Shown here piece by piece: positions 18,869-27,431 of a stretch of DNA of 64,000 bases. Origin of the DNA: Streptomyces guryensis (GTDB lineage: Bacteria > Actinomycetota > Actinomycetes > Streptomycetales > Streptomycetaceae). The stretch's first letter is position 1. Each line of letters opens with the position of its first letter. The notes below the pieces were generated by a model. That model worked only from the letters and a program-made list of their open reading frames with translations. It was not told where the DNA came from and made no database searches. The stretch covers positions 744,001 through 808,000 of the forward strand of contig NZ_JAJSBI010000001.1 in assembly GCF_021261325.1 (NCBI RefSeq). The letters run 5' to 3'. The translations under genes were made by a program, and so were the position numbers.

Positions 18869-19480
18869 GAGACGCTTCAAAGCGGTCTTCTCGGGATTCG
18901 CGGCCTCGGCGAAGATCTCGGCGACGCGCAGAACGGGCGTCAGCGCCCTGTCCGGGCTCGACGACCTCGTGCAGCCACCGGGTATCGAGGAATCGCTCGG
19001 CGGGAAGCAGCTCGCCGGAGAGGGCGAGCCATCGGCCCAGCGAATCGCCCAGCTTGCGGCGCATTCGCACTGCCGACCCAGCGCCAGGCACCAGATGGTT
19101 GCGGATGTGCCCGTCGCCGATCAGCGTGCCTGGCTCCGTGACGACGGCGTCGCACGCCAGCGCGATCTCCAGACCACTCGCGACGGCCTGACCGTGCAGT
19201 ACCGCGACCACCGGATGCGCGCTGCGCTCAAGGCGGCGGGTCAGGTCGGAGACGGTGCGCAGGAACGGCACCGGCGGCGCGCCCGCCTCGGCCAGAGCCG
19301 GCAGGTGCTGCAGGTCCGCACCGGCGCAGAAGCTCGGACCCGACCCGGTGACCAGGACCGCGCTGGTCGAGGTATCCCTTTCGGCCTCGGTCAGTGCGGC
19401 GGTGAGTGCGTCGGCGAGAGGGGCGTTGAGCGCATTGCGCGACCTCGACGAACTCATTGACCCGTGCGCCGGCACGCTCG
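18868..19480 (-). pseudogene. Enoyl-CoA hydratase relic, frameshifted and fused to SDR remnant
   Basis: The central part is a good crotonase: RNALNAPLADALTAALTEAE, GSGPSFCAGADLQHL (oxyanion motif), HGQAVASGLEIALACDAVV. It parallels the intact hydratase at 25000-25791. The normal N-terminal strand is unreadable. Near 18940 the sequence changes frame to continue RALTPVLRVAEIFAEAANPE, then KTALKRLQ, before running into the SDR relic. A TetR-type operator half-match is preserved at 19530. It is a decayed paralogue of the catabolic operon. Confidence 0.7.
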
Positions 19481-19529
19481 GCGCTTCTGGTCGGCTGCGG
19501 GTCCATGCCCCCTCCTCGGGTACGCTTCA

Positions 19530-19557
19530 CGGTACTCAATAATCAGCTAACGTACCC
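19530..19557. promoter_or_regulatory. TetR-type operator copy 1 (one mismatch)
   Basis: CGGTAC-N16-GTACCC. It has the same half sites and spacing as the copies at 23061 and 29215, with one mismatch in the left half. It lies about 50 bases upstream of the hydratase relic, where a promoter would be expected. Confidence 0.65.
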
Positions 19558-19695
19558 GCCTCGGAGGCGAGGCTCAAGGGGGAAGCCGTCGGCATTGAAC
19601 ATCTCGTGATGCGCGCTGTCCCAGTGCAGCCCTCGCAGGGTCCTGCCTGAGTCGCACATACTGGGCGTAGCCTCACCAGGCGATGGGAGCGAGAG

Positions 19696-22113
19696 ATGAG
19701 TGCCTCCTACCAGCATGTCGGCCCTGATCTGTCCTTGCCGGACGGCGTGGCGACGGCCCTGCTGGACGAGGAGGGGGTCGTGTTGCGCTGGTCCAGGACG
19801 GCCGTCGACATGCTGGACCGGACGGCAGCGGAGGTCTGCGGAAAGCCGGTCGGGTACCTGCTCGCGGACGGCTCCGCGGGTTGCCGGGCCGGGCACGGCA
19901 AGGTCGTCATGCCTGCGGCGGGCCGGGCGGTACTGCGGCACCGTTCGGGCGGCGTGGTTGAGGTCGACTTCCGGGCGCTGCCGCTGGAAGCGTGCACCGA
20001 GATCTTCGTTCTCGCGGTTCCCAGCGGCTCTGTGACCACGTCGGAACAGGACTCGGCCCTCGGACGGGCGCTGCTCGCCCAGGACCGGATCGGGGTCGGC
20101 ATCCATGACATGGATCTGAAGCTGGTGCGGACCAATATCACGCCCGGGATGTTCCCCAGCGCCGCTTTGCCGCTGGGGGGACGGCCGGCGGACGTGATGT
20201 CCCCGCCGCACGCGGCGCTGCGCCGGGTGCTGGAGACGGGGGTGCCGCTGATCGGGCACGAGCAGCCGATGCGCTCTCCGCAGGTTCCGGGGCGGCAGGA
20301 GTGCGTCTCCCTGTCAGCCGTCCGTCTCGAAGACGCCCAGGGAAACCCGACCGGGGTGGCCGTGCTGTACACCGACGCCGAGGAAGAGCGGCGCTCCCGC
20401 CGCCGGCTCGAGGTGTTCCACCAGGCCGCCCGGATCGGCGGTTCCCTCGACGTCAACCAGACTGCCCAGGACTTGGCGCACGTCCTGGTCCCCGCCCTCG
20501 GGGACCTGGCCTGGGTGGATCTCGCCGAGGCCGTCCTGCTGGGGGACGAGCCCCCCAAGATCCTCGGCGGATATCTGAACCTACGCCGGGTAGCGGTGGC
20601 TGCGGGCTCCGCTCCCTACCCCGCCACGCTCCTCCAGCCGGGAGCGGCGATTCCCCGGATACCGGAAGGGGCCCATCTGCGGCGCTACCAGCGCGGTGAG
20701 GCCGTCATCATCGACCGGGAGACGATGAGAAACATACTCAGAGACGACCCGGAAGCGTTCCGGCTGCTCACCCCTAAGGACGGGCACTCGTCCCTCTGGG
20801 CTCCGATGTTCGCGCGCGGTCTCGTGCTCGGCAACGTCGCGATGTGGCGTACCGAGCGGCCCGAGCCCTTCGACGAGGACGACGCGGCCTTGCTGGCTGA
20901 GCTCGCCTCCAGGGCCGCGATCAGCGTGGACAACGCCCGCCGCTACACCCGCGAGCGCCGGGTGGCCGTGGCCCTGCAGCAGCGCCTGCTGCCGCGCGCC
21001 ACCACCGACACCCCGGCGGCCCAGACCGCAGGTTTCTACCTGCCCGCCGGCGGCGGAGCCGAGATCGGCGGCGACTGGTTCGACGTGATCCCACTGCCCT
21101 CGCTGCGAACCGCCTTCGTCGTGGGCGACGTCGTCGGCCACGGCCTGCACGCCACCGCCACCATGGGCCGCCTGCGCACCGCCGTCCAAACCCTGGCCGA
21201 CCTGGAACTCGAGCCCACGGAACTGCTCACCCGTCTCGACGGCCTCGTCGCCCGGCTCTCCGCCGAGGCCGCTCCGGAACACCGGGACAGCGTCGGCGCC
21301 ACCTGCCTGTACGCCGTCTACGACCCCATCGACTGCCGCTGCACCCTGGCCAGCGCCGGCCACCCGCCCCCCGTCCTGCTCCGGACCGACGGAACCACAC
21401 ACGTGCTCAAGGTCTCCCCAGGACCCCCGCTCGGCGTCGGCGCCATGCCCTTCGAGACCACCACCGTCGACCTTGAACCCGGCAGCGTCCTGGCTCTGTA
21501 CACCGACGGGCTGACCACACGCGACAGCCAAGACCCGGATGTGGCTCTCCGGCACCTGAGCGACCGCCTGCCCGCGTACTACCTCCCGGAACGCTCCCTG
21601 GACGGTACCGGCCACGCCCTGTTGGCAGACGCCGACGACCCCCCGCCCCGCGACGACATCGCCCTGCTCCTCGCCCGAACCCGCGCCCTGCCGGCAGAGG
21701 CCGTCGCCGCCTGGGAATTCCCCGCCGATCCCGCCATCGTTGCCGACGCCCGAGAGGCAGCCATGCGCCAGCTGGCTGCGTGGGGGCTGGAAGAGACCGC
21801 CTTCACCACTGAACTCGTCGTCAGCGAACTCGTCACGAATGCCGTCCGCTACGGCGGGGGACCCATCGGCCTGCGTCTCATCCGCGACGAGGTGCTCGTC
21901 TGCGAAGTCACCGACTCCAGCAACACCCAACCCCGCCTGCGCCGCGCCCGCACCACCGACGAAGGCGGCCGCGGCCTCTTCATGGTCGCCCAGCTCACCA
22001 CACGCTGGGGCAGCCGCTACGGCCAGACCGGAAAGACAATCTGGGCCGAACAACCCCTCGAAGCCCCAGACATCGGTCAGCTCGCGGATCTGCCGCAGAA
22101 CACTCCGGTCTGA
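19696..22113 (+). CDS. PAS-GAF-SpoIIE phosphatase with C-terminal anti-sigma-type ATPase
   Basis: 805 residues. A PAS-like N-terminus (about 15-110, ALLDEEGVVLRWSRTA) and a second sensory region (130-235) precede a GAF domain (about 245-420, WVDLAEAVLLGDE to LLAELASRAAISVDNARRY). A PP2C-type SpoIIE/RsbU phosphatase follows (435-665; GGDWFDVIPL, VVGDVVGHGLHA, LYTDGLTTR). An RsbW-like HATPase ends it (675-795; VSELVTNAVRYGGG, GGRGLFMVAQL). Such multidomain proteins are frequent in Streptomyces and control anti-sigma-factor antagonists in stress or development. It looks monocistronic, and its partner anti-anti-sigma factor is not in the window. Confidence 0.92.
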   Translation: MSASYQHVGPDLSLPDGVATALLDEEGVVLRWSRTAVDMLDRTAAEVCGKPVGYLLADGSAGCRAGHGKVVMPAAGRAVLRHRSGGVVEVDFRALPLEACTEIFVLAVPSGSVTTSEQDSALGRALLAQDRIGVGIHDMDLKLVRTNITPGMFPSAALPLGGRPADVMSPPHAALRRVLETGVPLIGHEQPMRSPQVPGRQECVSLSAVRLEDAQGNPTGVAVLYTDAEEERRSRRRLEVFHQAARIGGSLDVNQTAQDLAHVLVPALGDLAWVDLAEAVLLGDEPPKILGGYLNLRRVAVAAGSAPYPATLLQPGAAIPRIPEGAHLRRYQRGEAVIIDRETMRNILRDDPEAFRLLTPKDGHSSLWAPMFARGLVLGNVAMWRTERPEPFDEDDAALLAELASRAAISVDNARRYTRERRVAVALQQRLLPRATTDTPAAQTAGFYLPAGGGAEIGGDWFDVIPLPSLRTAFVVGDVVGHGLHATATMGRLRTAVQTLADLELEPTELLTRLDGLVARLSAEAAPEHRDSVGATCLYAVYDPIDCRCTLASAGHPPPVLLRTDGTTHVLKVSPGPPLGVGAMPFETTTVDLEPGSVLALYTDGLTTRDSQDPDVALRHLSDRLPAYYLPERSLDGTGHALLADADDPPPRDDIALLLARTRALPAEAVAAWEFPADPAIVADAREAAMRQLAAWGLEETAFTTELVVSELVTNAVRYGGGPIGLRLIRDEVLVCEVTDSSNTQPRLRRARTTDEGGRGLFMVAQLTTRWGSRYGQTGKTIWAEQPLEAPDIGQLADLPQNTPV

Positions 22114-22295
22114 CACTCGGGGGCGTGTCGACTGAACGGCGATGTCTCACATTCGGTGGTGACGGAGTGTGCCGTTATCGGAGGAGGGTGCGCTGGCGAA
22201 GGCGAGTGAAGCCTGCTCGTCCGTGCATCTGGCGCGATCCGGTTGGTTTTGGTGTTGACGCGGTCGTTGGCCGACACAGGGAACGGAACGGGTCC

Positions 22296-22985
22296 CTACC
22301 TGGGCGCCGAGATCTGGTCCCTGGGCGAGCGCACAGCCGTGGAAGGAGGCGCGGATGCGCCCGGTTCCGAACTGAGCCCGTCCAGCAGGAGGTCACCGAG
22401 TTCGGAGAAGGCGTCGCCGGCGGTCAGGCCGGTGCTCTCCAAGAGGACCCCCGACTGAACCGCATCGATGGTGACGGCCACGACCTGGGCCGCGAAGTGC
22501 CCGTTGAGCGCGCGGAAGACGCCGGCCTGCACGCCCTCCTCGATCAGTTCGTGGACCCGGTGCGCAGCGGCGGCGGAGTTCGTGCGGTAGATCTGTGCGG
22601 TCGGTTCGTAGCCGACCATGTCGTCGTAGAAGGCGTGGGAGTGCCGGCGCATGGCCGTGCCGACGCCGGTGAGATAGACGCGGATGCGTTGCCTGGGGTC
22701 GGGCTCGGCCTGGACAGCCTGTTCGATCTCGGCTGTCGCGTCCCGGAAGAAGGCGCGGGTGACCGCCAGGACCAGCTGTTCCTTCGTGGAGGCGAGGCTG
22801 TACAGCGTGGCCTTGGAGCACCCCAGTCGCTGGGCGAGCTCGTCCATGGTCACCGCGGTGAAGCCTTCGGTCAGGATGATCGCCTCGGTTTGGCGCAGCA
22901 GTTCGTCCCGCCGGTGTGTGTCGACGACCCGTCTGCGCGCCGTTCGGCGTGGGCGTCGGTCACGCGAGTCAGTTTGGGCCGTCAC
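22296..22985 (-). CDS. TetR-family regulator
   Basis: 229 residues from the GTG at 22985 (GGGAG 9 bases upstream); an in-frame extension to 23102 would cover the operator. The helix-turn-helix is GFTAVTMDELAQRLGCSKAT followed by LYSLASTKEQL, about residues 35-75. The C-terminal ligand domain has no diagnostic motif. It lies divergent-like with respect to the operator at 23061 and near a quinone reductase and a CoA-dependent catabolic operon carrying the same operator. Repression relieved by an acyl-CoA or the parent compound is the simplest model. Confidence 0.87.
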   Translation of the reverse strand: MTAQTDSRDRRPRRTARRRVVDTHRRDELLRQTEAIILTEGFTAVTMDELAQRLGCSKATLYSLASTKEQLVLAVTRAFFRDATAEIEQAVQAEPDPRQRIRVYLTGVGTAMRRHSHAFYDDMVGYEPTAQIYRTNSAAAAHRVHELIEEGVQAGVFRALNGHFAAQVVAVTIDAVQSGVLLESTGLTAGDAFSELGDLLLDGLSSEPGASAPPSTAVRSPRDQISAPR

Positions 22986-23060
22986 CGCAGCAGTCTCCCA
23001 TGAGCGTCTCCGCCTGAAGCGGCGGGTGGCCGTCCGGGCCGGAAGGCCACCCCAACCAAT

Positions 23061-23088
23061 GGGTACTAGCGTATCGCCTGACGTACCC
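23061..23088. promoter_or_regulatory. TetR-type operator copy 2
   Basis: GGGTAC (23061-23066), 16 bases, GTACCC (23083-23088). It lies 76 bases upstream of the TetR start codon, so it probably mediates autoregulation. The quinone reductase ends at 23142 on the same strand. Confidence 0.75.
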
Positions 23089-23141
23089 AGGCTTGGTGGC
23101 AAGTCCCTGGGGGTGCGGTGCCTGACGATTCCGAGGTGTCC

Positions 23142-24110
23142 TCAGGTACGGACCTGCAGCAGTGTCCGGCCGAGGGCTTCTCGCCGGTCCAGGTGCTTCA
23201 GCGCGGCCGACGCCTGTTCCAGGGGGAAAACGGACGAGATGGGCGGGTCCAGTCGGCCGGACTTCAGCAAGGGCCACAGTTCGTGCCAGTAGACGCGGGC
23301 GGCTTCCGGGTCCTGCCGCCAGTACTCGTCCATCCCGACTCCGAGCACAGAGGTGTTGGTCAGCAGCAGACGATTCACTTTGACCGTGGGGATGCCCCGG
23401 CCCGCGAATCCCAGGACGAGGAGGCGTCCCCCGCCGTGCCGTAGCGCACGAAGCGAGTCGGGGAAGCGATCGCCGCCGACGGGGTCGATCACCAGGTCGA
23501 CGCCTCGGCCGTTGGTGAGGGTCCTGACCTCGTCGAGAAATCCGCCGACACGTACGACCTCGTGTGCTCCTGCCGACCTGGCCAGTTCGGCCTTCTCGTC
23601 GGTGGACACGACCGCGATGACGCGTGCGCCGTACGCCGCGGCCAGCTGGCAGGCCGCGCTGCCCACTCCGCCCGCGGCGCCGTGGACGAGGACGACCTCG
23701 CCAGGGCGGAGAGCGCCCCGGTGCATGAGGGCGAAATGTGCGGTCAGGTAGTTCAGGGGCAGGGCCGCGCCACGGCGGGTGTCGACGTTGTCCGGGAGAG
23801 GAAAGACCATCGATGCGTCGACGGCGGCTGTCTGGGCGAAGCCACCGGTGACCGGCAGCGCTGCGACGCGGTCACCGGCACGGAATCCGGCACCGTCCGT
23901 GCGGACCGTTCCGGACATTTCCCAGCCGGGGATGAACGGCAGTTCGGGACGCGTCTGGTACTCCCCGCGAGTCTGCAGGAGGTCTGGGAAGACCACGCCC
24001 GCCCATTCGACGTCGATGAGGACCTGGCCCTCTTGGACCTCCGGCTCCGGGAGCTCTCGTACGACCAGGGCGTCAGGACCCTCGAAAGCGGTGACGATTA
24101 CACCCTGCAT
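23142..24110 (-). CDS. NADPH:quinone oxidoreductase / zinc-type dehydrogenase family
   Basis: 322 residues of the medium-chain reductase family, quinone-oxidoreductase branch. An N-terminal GroES-like domain (LIDVEWAGVVFPDLLQTRGE, then PFIPGWEMSGTV) precedes a Rossmann domain with VHGAAGGVGSAACQLAAAYG. The structural-zinc Cys cluster is absent, as is normal for quinone reductases and enoyl reductases of this type. It reduces quinones or enoyl groups with NADPH. It lies downstream of the SDR of the four-gene operon on the same strand (134-base gap) and may belong to the same regulon. Confidence 0.9.
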   Translation of the reverse strand: MQGVIVTAFEGPDALVVRELPEPEVQEGQVLIDVEWAGVVFPDLLQTRGEYQTRPELPFIPGWEMSGTVRTDGAGFRAGDRVAALPVTGGFAQTAAVDASMVFPLPDNVDTRRGAALPLNYLTAHFALMHRGALRPGEVVLVHGAAGGVGSAACQLAAAYGARVIAVVSTDEKAELARSAGAHEVVRVGGFLDEVRTLTNGRGVDLVIDPVGGDRFPDSLRALRHGGGRLLVLGFAGRGIPTVKVNRLLLTNTSVLGVGMDEYWRQDPEAARVYWHELWPLLKSGRLDPPISSVFPLEQASAALKHLDRREALGRTLLQVRT

Positions 24111-24168
24111 CTATACCTCCCGGCCCCAAGGACCATCGAGACCACTACGTGCTCGCATTGTCACTACG

Positions 24169-24194
24169 GCCCGGCGAGTGTGGTCGGGCCGGGC
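24169..24194. terminator. Possible hairpin between SDR and quinone reductase
   Basis: GCCCGGC (24169-24175) and GCCGGGC (24188-24194) can pair across 12 bases. The stem is short, so read-through is likely. Confidence 0.35.
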
Positions 24195-24244
24195 GACGCA
24201 GGCTGACGGGCTGGTGATCACCTGTTCCTCCGCCGGGTTCGTGG

Positions 24245-25003
24245 TTACCGGATGGAGGATCCGATGGAGATGCCGCCGTCGACGTCGAGGACGATGCCGG
24301 TGATGTAGCCGGCGGCTTCGCTGGCGAGGAAGGCCGCGGCTTCGGCGATGTCCTCGGGCCTGCCGGTGTGGCGCATCGGGACCTTGTTGGTGAGTTTGTC
24401 GCGTGCGGGGCCGTTCATGGAGGCGAGCATGGGTGTCTCGATGAGGCCGGGGGCGATGGCGTTGGCGGTGATGCCGTGGCGGGCGCCTTCGAGGGCGAGG
24501 GTGCGGGTGATGCCGACGATGCCGGCCTTGGCGGCCACGTAGTTGGTCTGGCCGAAGTTCCCGCGCCATGACATGGACGAGAAGCTGACGATGCGTCCGT
24601 AGCCCTGGCGTTTCATGGTGCCGAACGCGGCGCGGGCGCAGTGGAAGCCGCCGGTGAGGCTGACGTCGATGACGGCGTGCCAGTCGTCGTCGGTGATGTC
24701 CTCGACGCGGTTGTCGCGGATGATGCCGGCGTTGTTGATCAGCACGTCGAGGCGGCCGAGTTCGTCGGTGACGCCGGTGATCCAGGCGTTGACCTGGGCG
24801 GAGTCGGTCACGTCCACCACGTCGGTGCGGAGTTTCGCGTCGTGGGCGTCGGTGATGGTCCGGGCGGCGTCGGTGAGGGCCTGTGCGTTGACGTCGGCCA
24901 GCGCGACGGTGGCGCCCTCGGCGGCGAAGCGGGTCGCCATGGCGAGGCCGAGGCCTTGTGCGGCGCCGGTGATGGCGACGACGCGTCCGTGGTAGCGGTT
25001 CAC
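24245..25003 (-). CDS. SDR dehydrogenase, probable 3-hydroxyacyl-CoA type
   Basis: 252 residues. Rossmann TGAAQGLG, NNAGIIRDN, catalytic Ser in SFSSMSW, YVAAKAG (Tyr-x-x-x-Lys), and the C-terminal GYITGIVLDVDGG typical of FabG-like enzymes. The GTG at 25003 overlaps the hydratase stop (GTGA), so translation is coupled. Given an acyl-CoA synthetase and hydratase directly upstream, it probably oxidises the 3-hydroxyacyl-CoA formed by the hydratase; this is inferred from context. A decayed relative lies at 18735. Confidence 0.9.
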   Translation of the reverse strand: MNRYHGRVVAITGAAQGLGLAMATRFAAEGATVALADVNAQALTDAARTITDAHDAKLRTDVVDVTDSAQVNAWITGVTDELGRLDVLINNAGIIRDNRVEDITDDDWHAVIDVSLTGGFHCARAAFGTMKRQGYGRIVSFSSMSWRGNFGQTNYVAAKAGIVGITRTLALEGARHGITANAIAPGLIETPMLASMNGPARDKLTNKVPMRHTGRPEDIAEAAAFLASEAAGYITGIVLDVDGGISIGSSIR

Positions 25004-25791
25004 GTGGTGTCTGCTTTCGTGGTCCGGGGTGCGAGGAAGGCCCGCAGGGCGTCGGCCACCGAGCTCGCCGACCAGTTGTCTGCGAAGGTGGCCAGTTCCT
25101 CGCACAGAGCGTGCTCGGGGGCGGCCCCGTCGATCCGGTGCAGCAGCGTCTTGAGCCGGTGCTGGGCCGGGCTGCTTTGGTCGGCCAGTTGCCGGCAGAT
25201 GCGGGTTGCGGTGGCGTCGAGGTCGGCTGCGGGCACGATCGCCCGGATCCAGCCGGTGTGCGCGAAGGCGGTCGCGGGCAGCAGTTCGCCGGTGAGCAGG
25301 AGCCAGCGCGAGAGTCCGCGTCCAACCGCACCGGGAAGCCGGACGCTTGACCCGCCGGCCGGTACCAGCCGCCGCATGACGTGGCCGTCGCCGATGAGCG
25401 TGGTGTCGGCGGCGACGACGACATCGCAGGCCAGCGCGAGTTCGAGGCCGCCGGCGACGGCGTGACCGTGCAGCACGGCGACCCAGGGTTTCGGGCTGGC
25501 CGCGATGCGGCTGAAGCAGGCCGACACGTCGGTCAGGAAGTCGACCGGGTTGTCGCCCCGCTCGTGCAGCTGGAGGAACTGGTGGAAGTCCCCGCCGGCA
25601 CAGAAACTCGGCCCGTTGCCGGCCACGGCGATGACCGCGGTGCCGGGGTCGGCCTCGGCGCTGGTGATCTGCTTGTCCAGGGCCTCGATGAGAGCGGCGT
25701 TGAGGGCGTTGCGCCGCTCGGGGCGGTTGAGCAGCAGCCACCGGACGGTGCCGCGTTGCTCGACGAGGAGGGGGTCCGTGTCGGTGGTCAC
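25000..25791 (-). CDS. Enoyl-CoA hydratase/isomerase family protein
   Basis: 263 residues with the crotonase fold. The motifs are WLLLNRPERRNALNAALIEA, GNGPSFCAGGDFHQF (CoA-ester oxyanion hole) and HGHAVAGGLELALACDVVV. The usual second catalytic Glu region reads RLVPAGGSSVRLPGAVGRGL, so the exact reaction (hydration, isomerisation or hydrolysis) is uncertain. The GTG start at 25791 overlaps the ligase stop by GTGA. It acts on the CoA thioester made by the upstream synthetase. Confidence 0.9.
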   Translation of the reverse strand: MTTDTDPLLVEQRGTVRWLLLNRPERRNALNAALIEALDKQITSAEADPGTAVIAVAGNGPSFCAGGDFHQFLQLHERGDNPVDFLTDVSACFSRIAASPKPWVAVLHGHAVAGGLELALACDVVVAADTTLIGDGHVMRRLVPAGGSSVRLPGAVGRGLSRWLLLTGELLPATAFAHTGWIRAIVPAADLDATATRICRQLADQSSPAQHRLKTLLHRIDGAAPEHALCEELATFADNWSASSVADALRAFLAPRTTKADTT

Positions 25792-27431
25792 TGTGCCTCT
25801 CGGCTGGAGAGTTCGGTGCGCCGGCGGCTGCGCAGCAGGTAGCGCTGGGTCTTGCCGCTGGGCGTCTTGGGCAGGGCGTCGATGAAGTGGATGGTGCGCG
25901 GGTAGGCGTGGGCGGCGTAGCGGGTCTTGACCAGCAGCTGGAGCTCGGTGGCCAGGTCCGGGGAGGCGTCGTGGTCCTCGCGCAGGACGACGTACGCCTC
26001 GATGACCTCGCCGCGGACCTCGTCGGGTGCGCCGATGACACTGCACTCGGCGACGGCGGAGTGCTGGGCCAGGACGCTCTCGATCTCGAACGGGCCGATC
26101 CGGTAACCGGCCATGATGATGACGTCGTCGTCGCGGGAGGAGAAGAAGAAGTCGCCGTCGGCGTCGACGCGCCCGGCGTCGCCGGTGAGGTAGTAGCGGC
26201 CGTCGGGGGTGAACTTGGAAGCGCTCTGCCCGGGGATCTGGTAGTCGCGGAACGTCATGAGCGGGCTCGCCGTGACGTCGATCGCGACCCGGCCCAGCAC
26301 GCCCGGTCCGGCGGGCTCGTCCTTCTCGTCGGCCAGGACGGTCAGGCTCCAGCCGGGTACCGGCCGGCCCATCGATCCGGTCTTGAGGGGGCGGGCGAGT
26401 TCGCTGTGGTGGTGGTTGGCCAGGGGCATGCCGACCTCGGTCTGGCCGAAGTGGTCGTGCACGGCCAGGCCGAGCGCCGTACCGGCCCATTCGTTGACCT
26501 CGGGGGTCAGGGGCTCGCCCGCGCTGGACGCCCGCTCCAGCCGCAGCCCCTGCGGCACCGGCACCGACGAGGAGCGCAGTCCCCGGTACACGGTCGGGGC
26601 GGCGGCGAAGTCGGTGACCCGGTGGTCGACGAGGGTGCGCCAGGTCGTCTCCGGGGAGAATCCGCCGGACAGCAGCAGGCTGGGGATGCCGGCGGCCATC
26701 GGGGCGACGATTGCCGAGTACAGGCCGTAAGCCCAGCCGGGGTCAGCGGCGCACCAGTAGCTGCTGTCCCGGGTGACACCGAGGCCGTACTCCAGGTAGA
26801 CCTGCCATCCGGCGATGTAGGAGACGGGGTGGATGACTCCCTTGGGCTTGCCGGTGGTGCCGGAGGTGAACATGTGCACCAGGGGTCCGTCCCCGCTGGT
26901 GGTGACGGCGGGCACCGGCTCCGGTGACGCGGTGGCGATGAGGTCGGGCAGCGACACGTCGCCGTGCTGTGCGCCGCTTCCGGTGACGACGACGCGGCGC
27001 CGGGGGTCGTCCGGCATGTCGGGGCCGGGGTCGAGTTTGTGGCGCTGGTCCGGGTCGACGACCACGACGTGCGCACCGGAGCCTTCCAGGCGCAGGGCGA
27101 TGGCCTGGGGCGCGAACGCGGTGAACAGCGGGACGTAGACCGCGCCGAGCCGCCAGATCGCCAGGATGACGGTGACCAGGTCGGTGCCCTTGCCCATCAG
27201 GGTCGCCACCCGGTCACCCGGACCGACCCCGAGCCCCTGCAGCGCCCGCGCACAGCGGTGCGAGTCCGCGGCGAGATCGCCGAAGGTCAGAGCGGAAGCC
27301 TTGCCGTCGCTGTCGACCACGGTGATCGCGACGCGGTCGGCGGGGTGTCGGTCGCACAGCAGCCATGCCACGTCGAGGGAGGGTGCCGTGAATGTCGCGT
27401 TCAGTTCGGTGACTCGGTCGGCGGCGCTCAC
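25788..27431 (-). CDS. AMP-dependent acyl-CoA synthetase
   Basis: 547 residues of the ANL superfamily. The P-loop-like A3 motif is MFTSGTTGKPKGVIHP. FGQTEVGMPL is A5, YYLTGDAGRVDADGDFFFSS is A7, and KTPSGKTQRYLLR carries the A10 catalytic Lys. The sequence resembles acetyl/medium-chain acyl-CoA synthetases (WCAADPGWAYGLYSAI). It activates a carboxylate, presumably released by the CocE-type hydrolase encoded just upstream. Its GTG at 27431 overlaps the hydrolase stop. Confidence 0.92.
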   Translation of the reverse strand: MSAADRVTELNATFTAPSLDVAWLLCDRHPADRVAITVVDSDGKASALTFGDLAADSHRCARALQGLGVGPGDRVATLMGKGTDLVTVILAIWRLGAVYVPLFTAFAPQAIALRLEGSGAHVVVVDPDQRHKLDPGPDMPDDPRRRVVVTGSGAQHGDVSLPDLIATASPEPVPAVTTSGDGPLVHMFTSGTTGKPKGVIHPVSYIAGWQVYLEYGLGVTRDSSYWCAADPGWAYGLYSAIVAPMAAGIPSLLLSGGFSPETTWRTLVDHRVTDFAAAPTVYRGLRSSSVPVPQGLRLERASSAGEPLTPEVNEWAGTALGLAVHDHFGQTEVGMPLANHHHSELARPLKTGSMGRPVPGWSLTVLADEKDEPAGPGVLGRVAIDVTASPLMTFRDYQIPGQSASKFTPDGRYYLTGDAGRVDADGDFFFSSRDDDVIIMAGYRIGPFEIESVLAQHSAVAECSVIGAPDEVRGEVIEAYVVLREDHDASPDLATELQLLVKTRYAAHAYPRTIHFIDALPKTPSGKTQRYLLRSRRRTELSSREAQ